Source of the DNA: URNF01 sp045531495
Lineage (GTDB): Bacteria; Bacillota; Clostridia; Oscillospirales; Acutalibacteraceae
DNA: 29,669 nt
Assembly: GCA_045531495.1 (NCBI GenBank)
Contig: JAZSED010000127.1
Coordinates: 1 to 29,669 of the forward strand
Direction of reading: 5' to 3'
In this document: positions 6,584 to 14,702 of the stretch, piece by piece
Position numbering within the stretch: the first letter of the stretch is position 1
How the letters are laid out: each line of letters starts with the position of its first letter
The notes under the pieces: model-generated
What the model was told of the DNA's origin: nothing
What the model saw: the letters and a program-made list of their open reading frames with translations, nothing else
Database searches by the model: none
Position numbers and translations under genes: made by a program

Positions 6584-7732
6584 TCATTTAAACGAATCTT
6601 TCAGTTTTTCAAAGAAAGAACGGCGTTTTTGATAGTTTTTGTCGCTTGTTTTAGCATCAAAGGCAAGCAACAGTTTTTTCTGCTCGTTGGTGAGGTTTTT
6701 CGGGATTTCTACCGTCACGCGGAACAAAATATCGCCACGGCCGCGGCCGTTCAGGTACGGAATGCCTTTCCCCTTTAGCGTAAGTATTTCGCCCGGCTGG
6801 ATACCGTCTTTTATATCCATTTCCTCTTTGCCGTCCAAGGTCGGCACCTCTACCGTTGCGCCCAAGGTCGCCTGTGCGAAGGTCAGCGGCAGGTCACACC
6901 ACAGGTTAAAGCCGTCACGCTCGAAAATCGGATGCGGTCGCACCGACACACGCACGTACAGGTTGCCTGCAGGACCGCCGTTAGCACCTGCATTACCCTT
7001 GCCGCTGATGCTGATGGTCTGCCCGTCATCAATGCCTGCCGGTATATTGATGCCTACCGATTGCCGTTTGCGTACAGCGCCCGCGCCGTTACAGGTAGGA
7101 CAGGGCGTGTCGATAAATTTACCTTTACCGCCGCACTGCGAACAGGTGGTCTGGGTGGACATCACACCAAACGGGGTGCGCTGTTGGCGCGTCTCCTGTC
7201 CCGTGCCGCGGCAATGCGGACACACGCGGGGGGCGGTGCCTTTTTTGGCACCCGTGCCGCTACAATCAGCGCAACGCTCCACAATCGGCACATCCACCTT
7301 CTGCTTTGTACCCTTCGCCGCCTCTTCAAAAGAGATAAACACCGTCGCGGTCACATCGGTACCTTGACGGGGCGCATTGGGGTTGGCACGGCGAGAGCCG
7401 CCGCCGAAGAAGGAGGAGAAGATGTCTCCGATATCAAAATCCATATCCGAGAAACCACCGCCGCCATAGCCACCGTAGCCACCGCCTGCGCCGAAGTTCG
7501 GGTCGACACCTGCGTGACCGAATTGGTCATACCGCGCCTTTTTCTGCGGGTCGGACAACACCTCGTACGCTTCGTTTACCTCTTTGAACTTCTGCTCAGC
7601 CTGCTTGTCGCCGGGATGCAGGTCGGGGTGATATTCTTTTGCCTTTTTGCGGAACGCCTTTTTTAAATCGGCTTCGGAGACGCCTTTATCGACCCCTAAC
7701 ACCTCATAATAATCACGTTTCGTTTCTGCCAT
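6584..7732 (-). CDS. dnaJ: Chaperone protein DnaJ
   Basis: DnaJ stimulates the DnaK ATPase and delivers unfolded substrates. The 382-aa protein is a full type I DnaJ. It has a J domain with His35-Pro36-Asp37 in EYHPDLHP, a Gly/Phe linker (GGGYGGYGGGGF), four CxxCxGxG zinc repeats (CADCSGTG, CPHCRGTG, CSQCGGKG, CPTCNGAG), and C-terminal substrate-binding domains. ATG 7732 is preceded by GGAGGG. It is the last gene of hrcA-grpE-dnaK-dnaJ, separated from dnaK by 127 bases with hairpins. Confidence 0.98.
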   Translation of the reverse strand: MAETKRDYYEVLGVDKGVSEADLKKAFRKKAKEYHPDLHPGDKQAEQKFKEVNEAYEVLSDPQKKARYDQFGHAGVDPNFGAGGGYGGYGGGGFSDMDFDIGDIFSSFFGGGSRRANPNAPRQGTDVTATVFISFEEAAKGTKQKVDVPIVERCADCSGTGAKKGTAPRVCPHCRGTGQETRQQRTPFGVMSTQTTCSQCGGKGKFIDTPCPTCNGAGAVRKRQSVGINIPAGIDDGQTISISGKGNAGANGGPAGNLYVRVSVRPHPIFERDGFNLWCDLPLTFAQATLGATVEVPTLDGKEEMDIKDGIQPGEILTLKGKGIPYLNGRGRGDILFRVTVEIPKNLTNEQKKLLLAFDAKTSDKNYQKRRSFFEKLKDSFK

Positions 7733-7764
7733 AGAGCATTCCCTCCGGAATCGGAATACAAGAC

Positions 7765-7857
7765 ACTACCCCACGCGAGTGGGGTAGTTCCAATTTTTGT
7801 ATTTTTCGCGAGATTGACGATAGTCAATTCTCGACGGAGTAGGCTATGCCTAACTCC
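7765..7857. repeat. Three tandem hairpins between dnaK and dnaJ
   Basis: Three inverted repeats fill most of the dnaK-dnaJ gap. The first is a 10-base perfect stem (7765-7774 with 7779-7788, loop GCGA). The second is a CGAGATTGAC / GTCAATTCTCG stem at about 7809-7832. The third is GGAGTAGGC / GCCTAACTCC at 7836-7857, beginning 3 bases from the dnaK stop. None has a clear T-run on the minus strand, so they look more like repeat units or mRNA-processing/stability hairpins than a strong terminator. Their GGGGTAGTTC and GGAGTA elements recur in the 6300-6523 repeat. Confidence 0.65.
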
Positions 7858-7859
7858 AA

Positions 7860-9674
7860 TTATTGCACGTTACCGTCGTAGAAGCCGTCATCGCCGGGGG
7901 CCGCACCGCCTGCAGCACCGTTCGGGTCTTCCCCGTTGGGATTTGCCTGCTGATACAGCTTTTCGCTCAATTTGTAGAACGCCTGGGTGAGTTCTTCCTG
8001 TTTCGCTTTGATGGCATCGGTGTCGGTACCCTTGAGCGCTTCTTTGAGCGCTTCCAATTTCGCGTTAACGTCCGCTTTATCCTCGTCGGTCAACTTATCG
8101 CCCGCTTCTTCGAGGGTTTTTTCGGTCTGGTATACCATCTGGTCGGCGTTATTGCGGATTTCCACCTGCTCACGACGGGCTTTATCCTCCGCCGCATACT
8201 GTTCCGCTTCCTTCACCGCTTTTTCTACGTCTTCTTTGGACATGTTGGTGTTGGAAGTGATGGTGATGTGCTGTTCTGCGCCGGTGCCAAGGTCCTTAGC
8301 GCTGACGTTTACGATGCCGTTAGCGTCAATGTCGAAGGTAACCTCAATCTGCGGCACACCGCGGCGTGCGGGTGCGATACCGTCCAGCTTGAACATACCG
8401 AGGGTTTTGTTATCCTTCGCGAATTCGCGTTCGCCCTGCAGCACGTGAATGTCAACAGAGGGCTGATTATCCACAGCGGTGGAGAAAATCTGGCTCTTTT
8501 TGGTGGGAATGGTGGTGTTGCGGTCAATAACACGGGTCATCACGCCGCCCATAGTCTCTACGCCGAGGGACAGCGGGGTAACGTCGAGAAGCAAAAGGCC
8601 CTCCACTTCGCCGCCGAGAACGCCCGCCTGCAACGCGGCGCCCATTGCCACACATTCGTCGGGGTTGATACCCTTAAAGGGTTCCTTGCCCATATACTTT
8701 TGCACCGCTTCCTGTACGGCAGGGATACGGGTGGAACCGCCAACCAACAAAACCTTGTCGATTTCGGAAGCGGACAAGCCGCTATCCGACAGTGCCTGGC
8801 GCACAGGACCCATGGTCGCTTCCACCAAATCGGCGGTCAGTTCGTTGAACTTGGCGCGGGACAAGGTCATATCCAGATGCTTCGGACCGGTCGCATCCGC
8901 AGTGATGAAGGGCAGATTGATATTGCTGCTCATACCGCCGGACAGTTCGATTTTTGCTTTTTCAGCGGCTTCGCGCAGACGCTGTACCGCCATTTTGTCG
9001 GCGGACAGGTCAATGCCGGTTTCCGCTTTGAAGCCGGTAATCAGCCAATCCACAATCTTCTGGTCAAAGTCGTCACCGCCCAGACGGTTATTACCCGCGG
9101 TAGCAAGAACTTCCTGCACGCCGTCACCCATTTCGATGATGGATACGTCAAAGGTGCCGCCGCCAAGGTCATATACCATAATTTTCTGGTCGGTTTCTTT
9201 GTCGATGCCGTACGCAAGCGCCGCCGCGGTGGGCTCGTTGATGATACGCTTGACTTCCATACCCGCGATTTTACCCGCGTCTTTGGTCGCCTGACGCTGT
9301 GCATCACTGAAGTATGCGGGCACGGTGATAACCGCTTCGGTTACCTTATCACCAAGGTAGGCTTCCGCATCCTGTTTCAGCTTTGCAAGAATCATCGCGG
9401 AGATTTCCTGCGGGGTGTATTCTTTACCGTCCACAGAAACCTTTTTCGCGGTACCCATATCTCTTTTAATGGAAGAGATAGTACCGGTCGGGTTGGAAAC
9501 CGCCTGCTGTTTTGCGACGCGACCGACAATGCGTTCGCCGTCCTTCTTGAATGCTACCACAGAAGGGGTGGTACGCGCGCCTTCAGCGTTGGGGATAACC
9601 ACCGCTTCGCCGCCTTCGATAACCGCTACACAAGAGTTGGTAGTACCAAGGTCAATACCAATAATTTTTGCCAT
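7860..9674 (-). CDS. dnaK: Chaperone protein DnaK (Hsp70)
   Basis: DnaK is the ATP-dependent Hsp70 chaperone. The 604-aa protein starts MAKIIGIDLGTTNSCVAV and has the ATPase signatures VYDLGGGTFDVSII and VLLVGGSTRIPAVQ, then the interdomain linker (LLLLDVTPLSLGVET), the substrate-binding domain and a helical lid. The last ~20 residues are a disordered Gly/Ala/Asp tail ending GFYDGNVQ rather than the more usual EVVDD-type end. ATG 9674 follows GGAGGT. It lies 39 bases downstream of grpE in the CIRCE-controlled operon. Confidence 0.99.
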   Translation of the reverse strand: MAKIIGIDLGTTNSCVAVIEGGEAVVIPNAEGARTTPSVVAFKKDGERIVGRVAKQQAVSNPTGTISSIKRDMGTAKKVSVDGKEYTPQEISAMILAKLKQDAEAYLGDKVTEAVITVPAYFSDAQRQATKDAGKIAGMEVKRIINEPTAAALAYGIDKETDQKIMVYDLGGGTFDVSIIEMGDGVQEVLATAGNNRLGGDDFDQKIVDWLITGFKAETGIDLSADKMAVQRLREAAEKAKIELSGGMSSNINLPFITADATGPKHLDMTLSRAKFNELTADLVEATMGPVRQALSDSGLSASEIDKVLLVGGSTRIPAVQEAVQKYMGKEPFKGINPDECVAMGAALQAGVLGGEVEGLLLLDVTPLSLGVETMGGVMTRVIDRNTTIPTKKSQIFSTAVDNQPSVDIHVLQGEREFAKDNKTLGMFKLDGIAPARRGVPQIEVTFDIDANGIVNVSAKDLGTGAEQHITITSNTNMSKEDVEKAVKEAEQYAAEDKARREQVEIRNNADQMVYQTEKTLEEAGDKLTDEDKADVNAKLEALKEALKGTDTDAIKAKQEELTQAFYKLSEKLYQQANPNGEDPNGAAGGAAPGDDGFYDGNVQ

Positions 9675-9713
9675 AATTCATTACCTCCAAATGTTGTAAA
9701 AAGAATATATTAC

Positions 9714-10247
9714 TTAGTTCGCGACCTTAACCATAGCAGGTCGCAATACTTTTTCGCCTAATTTATAACCCTTTTGGAAAACTTGTGTTACCGTTTCGGT
9801 GTCCACATCTTCCGCATCCTCGCGCATCACCGCGTTATGGAAATTCGGGTCAAACGGCTCGCCTACGGGATTGATTTCTTCAAGCCCCATTTTTTCGAGT
9901 GCTTCTTTAAACTGACGCATCACAAGGTCAACACCCGTTTTGTAATCATCCCCCGCAGGTGCTTCCACCGCGCGTTCCATATTATCCAGCGAGGTGAGCA
10001 GTGCGGTTAAGATTTCCGCCTTGGTGAATACACCGATTTGTTCTTTTTCCTGCTCGGTGCGCCGTTTGTAGTTCGCGTATTCCGCCAATATCCGCTGATA
10101 CTGTTCGCGGCTTTCCGCAAGCTCTTTTTCCAGCTTCTCTTTTTCCGCGGCCAGCGCAACCTCTGCGGCTTTGTCCTTTTTAGAGGATTTTTTGGGTGCG
10201 GGTTCTTCGGTTTGTGCTGTTTCTACCTTCTTTTCTTCCTCCGCCAC
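9714..10247 (-). CDS. grpE: Nucleotide exchange factor GrpE
   Basis: GrpE releases ADP from DnaK. The N-terminal part is a charged Lys/Glu/Ala tail and long coiled coil (EKEKLEKELAESREQYQRILAEYANYKRRTEQE). The C-terminal beta-wing domain has PFDPNFHNAVMRE and VTQVFQKGYKLGEKVLRPAMVKVAN. The start is uncertain. GTG 10247 lies 9 bases after AAGGAG and one base after the hrcA stop, giving 177 aa. ATG 10256 is too close to that site, and ATG 10268 (184 aa) has no clear ribosome site and overlaps hrcA. GTG 10247 is preferred. Gene identity is secure. Confidence 0.95.
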   Translation of the reverse strand: MAEEEKKVETAQTEEPAPKKSSKKDKAAEVALAAEKEKLEKELAESREQYQRILAEYANYKRRTEQEKEQIGVFTKAEILTALLTSLDNMERAVEAPAGDDYKTGVDLVMRQFKEALEKMGLEEINPVGEPFDPNFHNAVMREDAEDVDTETVTQVFQKGYKLGEKVLRPAMVKVAN

Positions 10248-10248
10248 C

Positions 10249-11295
10249 TTAATCATCTCCTTCGTCATCTAACATATCACTCAGTATTCTGCCCACTGCT
10301 TTGGCAAAATACTCCACCTTCGGTATGGCAGACGCATAATCCATACGCATCGGCCCGATAAGACCAATGGTTCCGCGTTTTTTTCCGCCCGCGGAATATC
10401 CCGTGGTGATAATGGTGGATTCATTCAGTTCCCCGTGGGTGCTTTCGCTGCCAAGCAGTATCCGCAGTCCTTCGGCATCCCCTGCCGTTTGTAGCATATC
10501 CGCAACCTGTTCACGCTGTGCCAAGAAGGTAAGCAGGGATTTCGCGCGTTCGGGCGCGTAGTCGGGGTGCTGTAAGAGGTTTAACTGCCCTGTCAGCAAC
10601 ACTTCCGAATCTGCGGATTCCTGTACCAAGCCGTAAAACGCAACCAGCACGGGAGAATATCTCTCGGCGGCAACACCCATAGCGGCCAGCACTTCCTGAA
10701 TATCCGCAAGACAGATTTGTGCAAGCGGCACATTTAAGAACCGCATCCGCAGCAGTTCTGCCACCTTATCGAGTTCCTCCAAGCGGATTTCCTGCTCAAA
10801 GCGGCAGGAACGGTTACGCAATACACCCGAATCGGTGACAAGCAGCATCGCCGCTTTGCGGGGGGACAGCGGCATCAGCTCTATGCGGCGAATCGCCGAC
10901 CCTTTTTGGTCGGGGGTGGTGGTCACCGCGGCATAGCCCGTGGATGTTGCAAGTATCTTTGACGCTTCTTCCATCAGCTTTTCGGGGCTGTCGGACAACA
11001 CACGCAGTGAGGTGTCGATACGTTCCATATCTTCATCGCTCAATGCATCGTGCTGCATCAGGTTATCCAGATAAAACCGAAAGGCGGGCGCTGTCGGGAT
11101 TCTGCCTGCCGACGTGTGCGGCTGCTCAAGATACCCCGCCGCCGCCAACTCCGCCATCTCGTTACGGATGGTCGCGCTTGAAACGGCGTTGCCGAGCTTT
11201 TCCGCCAAAAACTTAGAGCCGACAGGTTCACCTGTTGCAATATATGCCTCAACGATAATCGCAAGAATCTTCTTCCTGCGGTCATTCCACTGCAT
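10249..11295 (-). CDS. hrcA: Heat-inducible transcription repressor HrcA
   Basis: HrcA binds CIRCE operators and represses class I heat-shock genes; GroE assists its folding in Bacillus. The 348-aa protein begins with a winged-helix domain (RRKKILAIIVEAYIATGEPVGSKFLAEKL, then SSATIRNEMAELAAAGYLEQPHTSAGRIPT). It continues with the GAF-like and dimerisation regions typical of HrcA, including the GTIGLIGPMRMDYASAIPKVEYFA block. ATG 11295 follows AGAGGTG at 8 bases. It is first in the operon and autoregulated through the CIRCE element 35 bases upstream of its start. Confidence 0.97.
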   Translation of the reverse strand: MQWNDRRKKILAIIVEAYIATGEPVGSKFLAEKLGNAVSSATIRNEMAELAAAGYLEQPHTSAGRIPTAPAFRFYLDNLMQHDALSDEDMERIDTSLRVLSDSPEKLMEEASKILATSTGYAAVTTTPDQKGSAIRRIELMPLSPRKAAMLLVTDSGVLRNRSCRFEQEIRLEELDKVAELLRMRFLNVPLAQICLADIQEVLAAMGVAAERYSPVLVAFYGLVQESADSEVLLTGQLNLLQHPDYAPERAKSLLTFLAQREQVADMLQTAGDAEGLRILLGSESTHGELNESTIITTGYSAGGKKRGTIGLIGPMRMDYASAIPKVEYFAKAVGRILSDMLDDEGDD

Positions 11296-11329
11296 TGCCG
11301 TTCACCTCTCTTTTTCGGTTTATCCCGTT

Positions 11330-11356
11330 TTAGCACTCTTGGCGTTAGAGTGCTAA
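11330..11356 (-). promoter_or_regulatory. CIRCE operator
   Basis: TTAGCACTC (11330-11338), nine bases, then GAGTGCTAA (11348-11356) is a perfect match to the CIRCE inverted repeat bound by HrcA. It lies just downstream of the -10 of the hrcA operon promoter, a repressing position. Confidence 0.98.
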
Positions 11357-11366
11357 CCGTGCTATT

Positions 11367-11395
11367 ATATTACCCCGCTTTGCCGATTATGTCAA
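11367..11395 (-). promoter_or_regulatory. Sigma-A promoter of hrcA-grpE-dnaK-dnaJ
   Basis: On the minus strand TTGACA (11395-11390) is followed after 17 bases by TAATAT (11372-11367). The CIRCE operator begins 10 bases downstream of the -10, so HrcA would cover the start of transcription. Confidence 0.85.
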
Positions 11396-11487
11396 TAGCA
11401 ATTTGTGAATTCTTTGTAAATTCCGAAAATATTTTTGTGATAGGACGTGCGGCGCACTAATATAAAGGATTAGAAAGGGGTTTTACT

Positions 11488-12180
11488 ATGTTTTCTTTAC
11501 TGTTAGAGGTCCTGTCGGGTATGTTTTATATGGTGCTGCACGTGGTGACGAGCGGCAGTTTTCCAAAGCCGCTCACCGCAAGCCAAGAAAAAGCGTATTT
11601 TGAAGCGTTCCGTAAAAGCGGCGATATTACCGCCCGCAACGCGCTTATTGAACACAATTTACGGCTGGTAGCGCACATTATCAAAAAATATTACGCCAAT
11701 GCCAAAGACCAGGACGATTTGATTTCCATTGGTACTTTAGGGCTTATCAAAGCGGTCAATACCTTTGACCACAATAAAAGCAAACGGTTGGCACCGTACG
11801 CATCCCGTTGTATCGAAAATGAGATTTTAATGCATTTTAGGGCGAACAGGAAATTTCAGCAAGACGTTTCCCTGTCCGAGCCTATCGACACCGACAAAGA
11901 AGGGCAACCGCTGACCCTTCTGGACGTGTTGGCGGACAGCGGAGACCTTGCGGAAACGGTGGACGTCAAAATCGGCACCGCGCGGCTTGCCACCTTCTTG
12001 CGGGATGATACCTTGACCCCGCGGGAAAAGGAAATCATCCGTTTACGATACGGCATCGGCACCTCGCCGTTACCGCAACGCGAGGTGGCAAAGCAGTTGG
12101 ATATTTCCCGCTCGTACGTATCCCGCATCGAATCCAAAGCACTGTCCAAATTACGTGCGCGGTTTGAGGGGAAACCGTAA
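11488..12180 (+). CDS. sigK: Sporulation sigma factor SigK (pro-SigK)
   Basis: Sigma-K directs late mother-cell transcription during endospore formation. The 230-aa protein starts with a hydrophobic segment (about 1-21), as expected for a membrane-held pro-sequence removed by SpoIVFB-type proteolysis. This is followed by SFPKPLTASQEKAY, which aligns with the start of mature Bacillus SigK. Region 2 has LIEHNLRLVAHIIKKY, DLISIGTLGLIKAVNTFD and YASRCIENEILMHFR; region 4 has LTPREKEIIRLRYGIG and ISRSYVSRIESKALSKL. DVSLSEPIDTDKEGQ favours SigK over SigE. The gene is not split by a skin-like element. AAAGGGG precedes ATG 11488. No convincing sigma-A promoter is visible upstream; sigma-E control would be expected. 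Confidence 0.92.
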   Translation: MFSLLLEVLSGMFYMVLHVVTSGSFPKPLTASQEKAYFEAFRKSGDITARNALIEHNLRLVAHIIKKYYANAKDQDDLISIGTLGLIKAVNTFDHNKSKRLAPYASRCIENEILMHFRANRKFQQDVSLSEPIDTDKEGQPLTLLDVLADSGDLAETVDVKIGTARLATFLRDDTLTPREKEIIRLRYGIGTSPLPQREVAKQLDISRSYVSRIESKALSKLRARFEGKP

Positions 12181-12188
12181 CTTTTCTC

Positions 12189-12217
12189 TTGTTTTCCAAA
12201 ACAAAGGCGCGTATAAT
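12189..12217 (+). promoter_or_regulatory. Sigma-A promoter of the FAD oxidoreductase gene
   Basis: TTGTTT (12189-12194), 17 bases, then a consensus TATAAT (12212-12217) lies 34 bases ahead of the oxidoreductase start and just after the sigK stop, so that gene need not depend on sigK transcription. Confidence 0.7.
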
Positions 12218-12250
12218 AAAACTAATACGTATAAAAGAGAGGTGCGTGAA

Positions 12251-13423
12251 ATGAAAACAGTACACGAAACACTCCATACACCTGTAACGCATACCTGCGA
12301 CGTGTTGGTTGCAGGCGGCGGTATCGGCGGTATTGCGGCTGCCTTGGCGGCGGCTCGGCAAGGTAAACGGGTCACCCTTTTAGAGCGCGGGTTTATGCTC
12401 GGCGGTCTTGCCACCGCAGGTCTTATCATTATTTATCTGCCTTTGTGCGACGGGTACGGCAGACAGGTGTCTTTCGGTCTTGCAGAAGAATTGCTGCGTT
12501 TGTCGGTCAGTATCCCCGCTAAAGGGTTTGGCATCCGCGATGCGTGGTCGAAGGACGGTGTGCGCACCGAAAAAGACGCGCGGTTTGAAGCGGATTTTAA
12601 TCCGCAGTTGTTTGCGATACTTGCCGAGCAGGCGTTACTGAAAGAAAACGTCACCATTTTATACGATACGCGCGCGGTGGCAACCGCTATGGATAAAGAC
12701 CGTATTGCCGCGGTGATTGCCGAAAACAAGTCGGGGCGGTTTGCCATTAAAGTGGGGTCTGTTGTGGACGCAACGGGGGATGCAGACATTGTACATTTAA
12801 GCGGTGCACCCACCGCAGCGCAGCCGCGAAACGTATTGTCCACGTGGTATTTCGGTGTCGGCAAAGACGGATACCGTGTCAGCGTTTTTAACGAAGGGTA
12901 TCAACACGCAGAAAATGCAAAACGTCTGTATAGCGGTGTGGACGGCGACGAAAATGCAACGTTTATGTACCACATACACGATTGGATTTTGAAAGACACA
13001 CAAAAACGCCGCGAAAAAGGCGACACCGATTGGCAACCTGCCACTATTCCCACCACTCTGCCCGTGCGTATGACCCGCCGTATAGACGGTGCGTATACGT
13101 TGGACGAGGCGCAGGTGCATACCCGCTTTGAAGACAGCATCGGTCTTGTGTCCGATTGGCGAAACCGCGGTCCCGTGTTCGAAGTGCCGTTTCGGACGCT
13201 CTACTGTAATAAGGTAAAAAATCTGCTGACCGCAGGACGATGCACGTCGGTAACCGACCCGATGTGGGATATTATGCGGGTCATTCCGTGTTGTGCCGTA
13301 ACAGGCGAGGCAGCAGGCGTTGCCGCCGCACTTTCGGATGATATGACTGCGTTAGATGTGAAAACGTTACAAAACACCTTACGCCGTAACGGTGTTGTGA
13401 TTCACGAAGACGAGTTGAAATAG
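12251..13423 (+). CDS. FAD-dependent oxidoreductase (FAD_oxidored type)
   Basis: The 390-aa protein has an N-terminal dinucleotide-binding fold: CDVLVAGGGIGGIAAALAAARQGKRVTLLER gives GxGxxG and the ribose-binding Glu. MLGGLATAGLI follows, typical of the FAD-dependent dehydrogenases related to fumarate reductase flavoproteins. VVDATGDADIVHLSGAP is a second conserved flavin-binding segment, and the C-terminal GRCTSVTDPMWDIMRVIPCCAVTGEAAGVAAAL closes the FAD site. There is no signal peptide. ATG 12251 has a purine-rich AGAGAGGTG upstream; the frame is open further upstream, but that region holds the promoter. It stands alone between sigK and a bidirectional terminator. The substrate is unknown. 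Confidence 0.82.
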   Translation: MKTVHETLHTPVTHTCDVLVAGGGIGGIAAALAAARQGKRVTLLERGFMLGGLATAGLIIIYLPLCDGYGRQVSFGLAEELLRLSVSIPAKGFGIRDAWSKDGVRTEKDARFEADFNPQLFAILAEQALLKENVTILYDTRAVATAMDKDRIAAVIAENKSGRFAIKVGSVVDATGDADIVHLSGAPTAAQPRNVLSTWYFGVGKDGYRVSVFNEGYQHAENAKRLYSGVDGDENATFMYHIHDWILKDTQKRREKGDTDWQPATIPTTLPVRMTRRIDGAYTLDEAQVHTRFEDSIGLVSDWRNRGPVFEVPFRTLYCNKVKNLLTAGRCTSVTDPMWDIMRVIPCCAVTGEAAGVAAALSDDMTALDVKTLQNTLRRNGVVIHEDELK

Positions 13424-13438
13424 CATTGTGTTTACAGC

Positions 13439-13474
13439 AAAAAACCGATGTGTCTTGCGACACAGCGGTTTTTT
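13439..13474. terminator. Bidirectional terminator between the oxidoreductase and lysC
   Basis: AAAAAACCG/TGTGTC (13439-13454) pairs with GACACA/CGGTTTTTT (13459-13474) around TTGC, with one A/G mismatch in the stem. The A-run on the left and T-run on the right let it end both converging transcripts. Confidence 0.92.
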
Positions 13475-13484
13475 CACGTTTCAA

Positions 13485-14690
13485 TCAGTTTTCAAAGAAT
13501 TTTGCGTGGATGGCGGCAACAGCACGGTCGGCATCTTCACGCGGAATCAGTGCAGACACCTTGATTTCGCTGGTGGAAATCATCGCGATGTTGATTTTGC
13601 TGTCGGACAACGCTTCGAACATGGTAGCGGCAACCCCTTCGTGGGTTTCCATACCCGCGCCGACAATAGACACCTTCGCGAAGCTGTTATCGGTGGAAAC
13701 GCTCTTGGCACCAACCATATCACAGTATTCCTGCAGTGCTTCCACAGCCGCCTCGCCTTTGCCGCCGGGGACGGTGAAGGTGATGTCTTTAGTGCCGTCG
13801 CGGCCGACAGACTGCAGAATAATATCCACGTTGATGTGCGCATTCGCCACACGGGAGAACACCTTAAACGCGATGCCGGGTTCGTCCGGCAGACCTACAA
13901 TCATAACGCTGGCGACGTCGGTATCCTTCGCCACACTCTTAATCAGCATTTTTTCCATTTTCGTTACCTCCTTGACTACTGTACCGGGTACATTTCTGAT
14001 GCTGGAACGTACTTCCAGCGCAACGTTGTATTTTTTCGCCATTTCCACCGAACGGTTGTTAAGCACCTGCGCGCCGAGGGTCGCAAGCTCCAACATCTCG
14101 TCATAGGTGATTTCGTCCAGCTTAAATGCGCCGGGCACCTTGCGCGGGTCAGCGGTGTACACGCCGTCTACGTCGGTGTAAATCTGACATAGGTCCGCTT
14201 TCATCGCCGCCGCAATCGCCACGGCACTCGTATCCGAGCCGCCGCGACCCAAGGTGGTGATGTCGTCGTACTTATTGATGCCCTGGAAGCCTGCCACAAC
14301 CACAATCTTCTTCTGGTCAAGGCAGTTGCGGATGCGTTCGGTATCCACGCGGCGGATGCGGGCAGCGGAATACACCGAGGAGGTGTTAAAGCCTGCCTGC
14401 CAACCGAGCAGGGAAATCGCAGGACAGCCAATTGCTTCAATCGCCATTGCCAGCAGAGAGATGGAAATCTGTTCGCCCGCCGCCATCAGCATATCCATTT
14501 CACGTTTGCTGCCTTTGGGGTTGATTTCCACACCTTTTGCGATAAGGTCATCGGTGGTGTCGCCCTGCGCAGAAACAACAACCACTACGTCGTTGCCTTC
14601 GCGGTAGCAATCCACACAGGTCTGCGCTACACGGCGCAAGCATTCGGCATCTTTCACCGAAGAGCCGCCGAATTTTTTAACTACTAACAT
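13485..14690 (-). CDS. lysC: Aspartate kinase with ACT domains
   Basis: Aspartate kinase phosphorylates L-aspartate, the first step to lysine, threonine and methionine. The 401-aa protein has the kinase start MLVVKKFGGSSVKDAE, GRGGSDTSAVAIAAAMKADLCQIYTDVDGVYTADPR and the AAGEQISISLLA segment. After about residue 240 come two ACT regulatory domains (VASVMIVGLPDEPGIAFKVF and FAKVSIVGAGMETHEGVAATMF). ATG 14690 lies 12 bases downstream of hom in an operon. An internal in-frame ATG with a strong ribosome site marks a probable separate regulatory subunit, as in Bacillus aspartokinase II. Confidence 0.97.
   Translation of the reverse strand: MLVVKKFGGSSVKDAECLRRVAQTCVDCYREGNDVVVVVSAQGDTTDDLIAKGVEINPKGSKREMDMLMAAGEQISISLLAMAIEAIGCPAISLLGWQAGFNTSSVYSAARIRRVDTERIRNCLDQKKIVVVAGFQGINKYDDITTLGRGGSDTSAVAIAAAMKADLCQIYTDVDGVYTADPRKVPGAFKLDEITYDEMLELATLGAQVLNNRSVEMAKKYNVALEVRSSIRNVPGTVVKEVTKMEKMLIKSVAKDTDVASVMIVGLPDEPGIAFKVFSRVANAHINVDIILQSVGRDGTKDITFTVPGGKGEAAVEALQEYCDMVGAKSVSTDNSFAKVSIVGAGMETHEGVAATMFEALSDSKINIAMISTSEIKVSALIPREDADRAVAAIHAKFFEN
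13956..13973 (-). promoter_or_regulatory. Internal translation start for the aspartokinase beta subunit
   Basis: Inside lysC a consensus AAGGAGG (13973-13967) stands 8 bases before an in-frame ATG (13958-13956). Translation from it would give a 157-aa protein (13485-13958) made of the ACT domains only. This matches the in-phase overlapping alpha/beta subunit arrangement known for Bacillus subtilis aspartokinase II. Confidence 0.8.
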
Positions 14691-14702
14691 ACGGGAACCT
14701 CC

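Noticed and set aside
7863..9761. A 632-codon open frame on the plus strand opposite dnaK
   Set aside because: It is fully antisense to an unmistakable dnaK and has His/Phe/Arg-rich composition typical of a codon-bias shadow; no ribosome site or family match.
11396..11487. Possible sigma-E or sigma-K promoter before sigK
   Set aside because: A TAATATAAA-like stretch near 11458-11466 and an AAATATT upstream do not keep the expected spacing, so no promoter is annotated.
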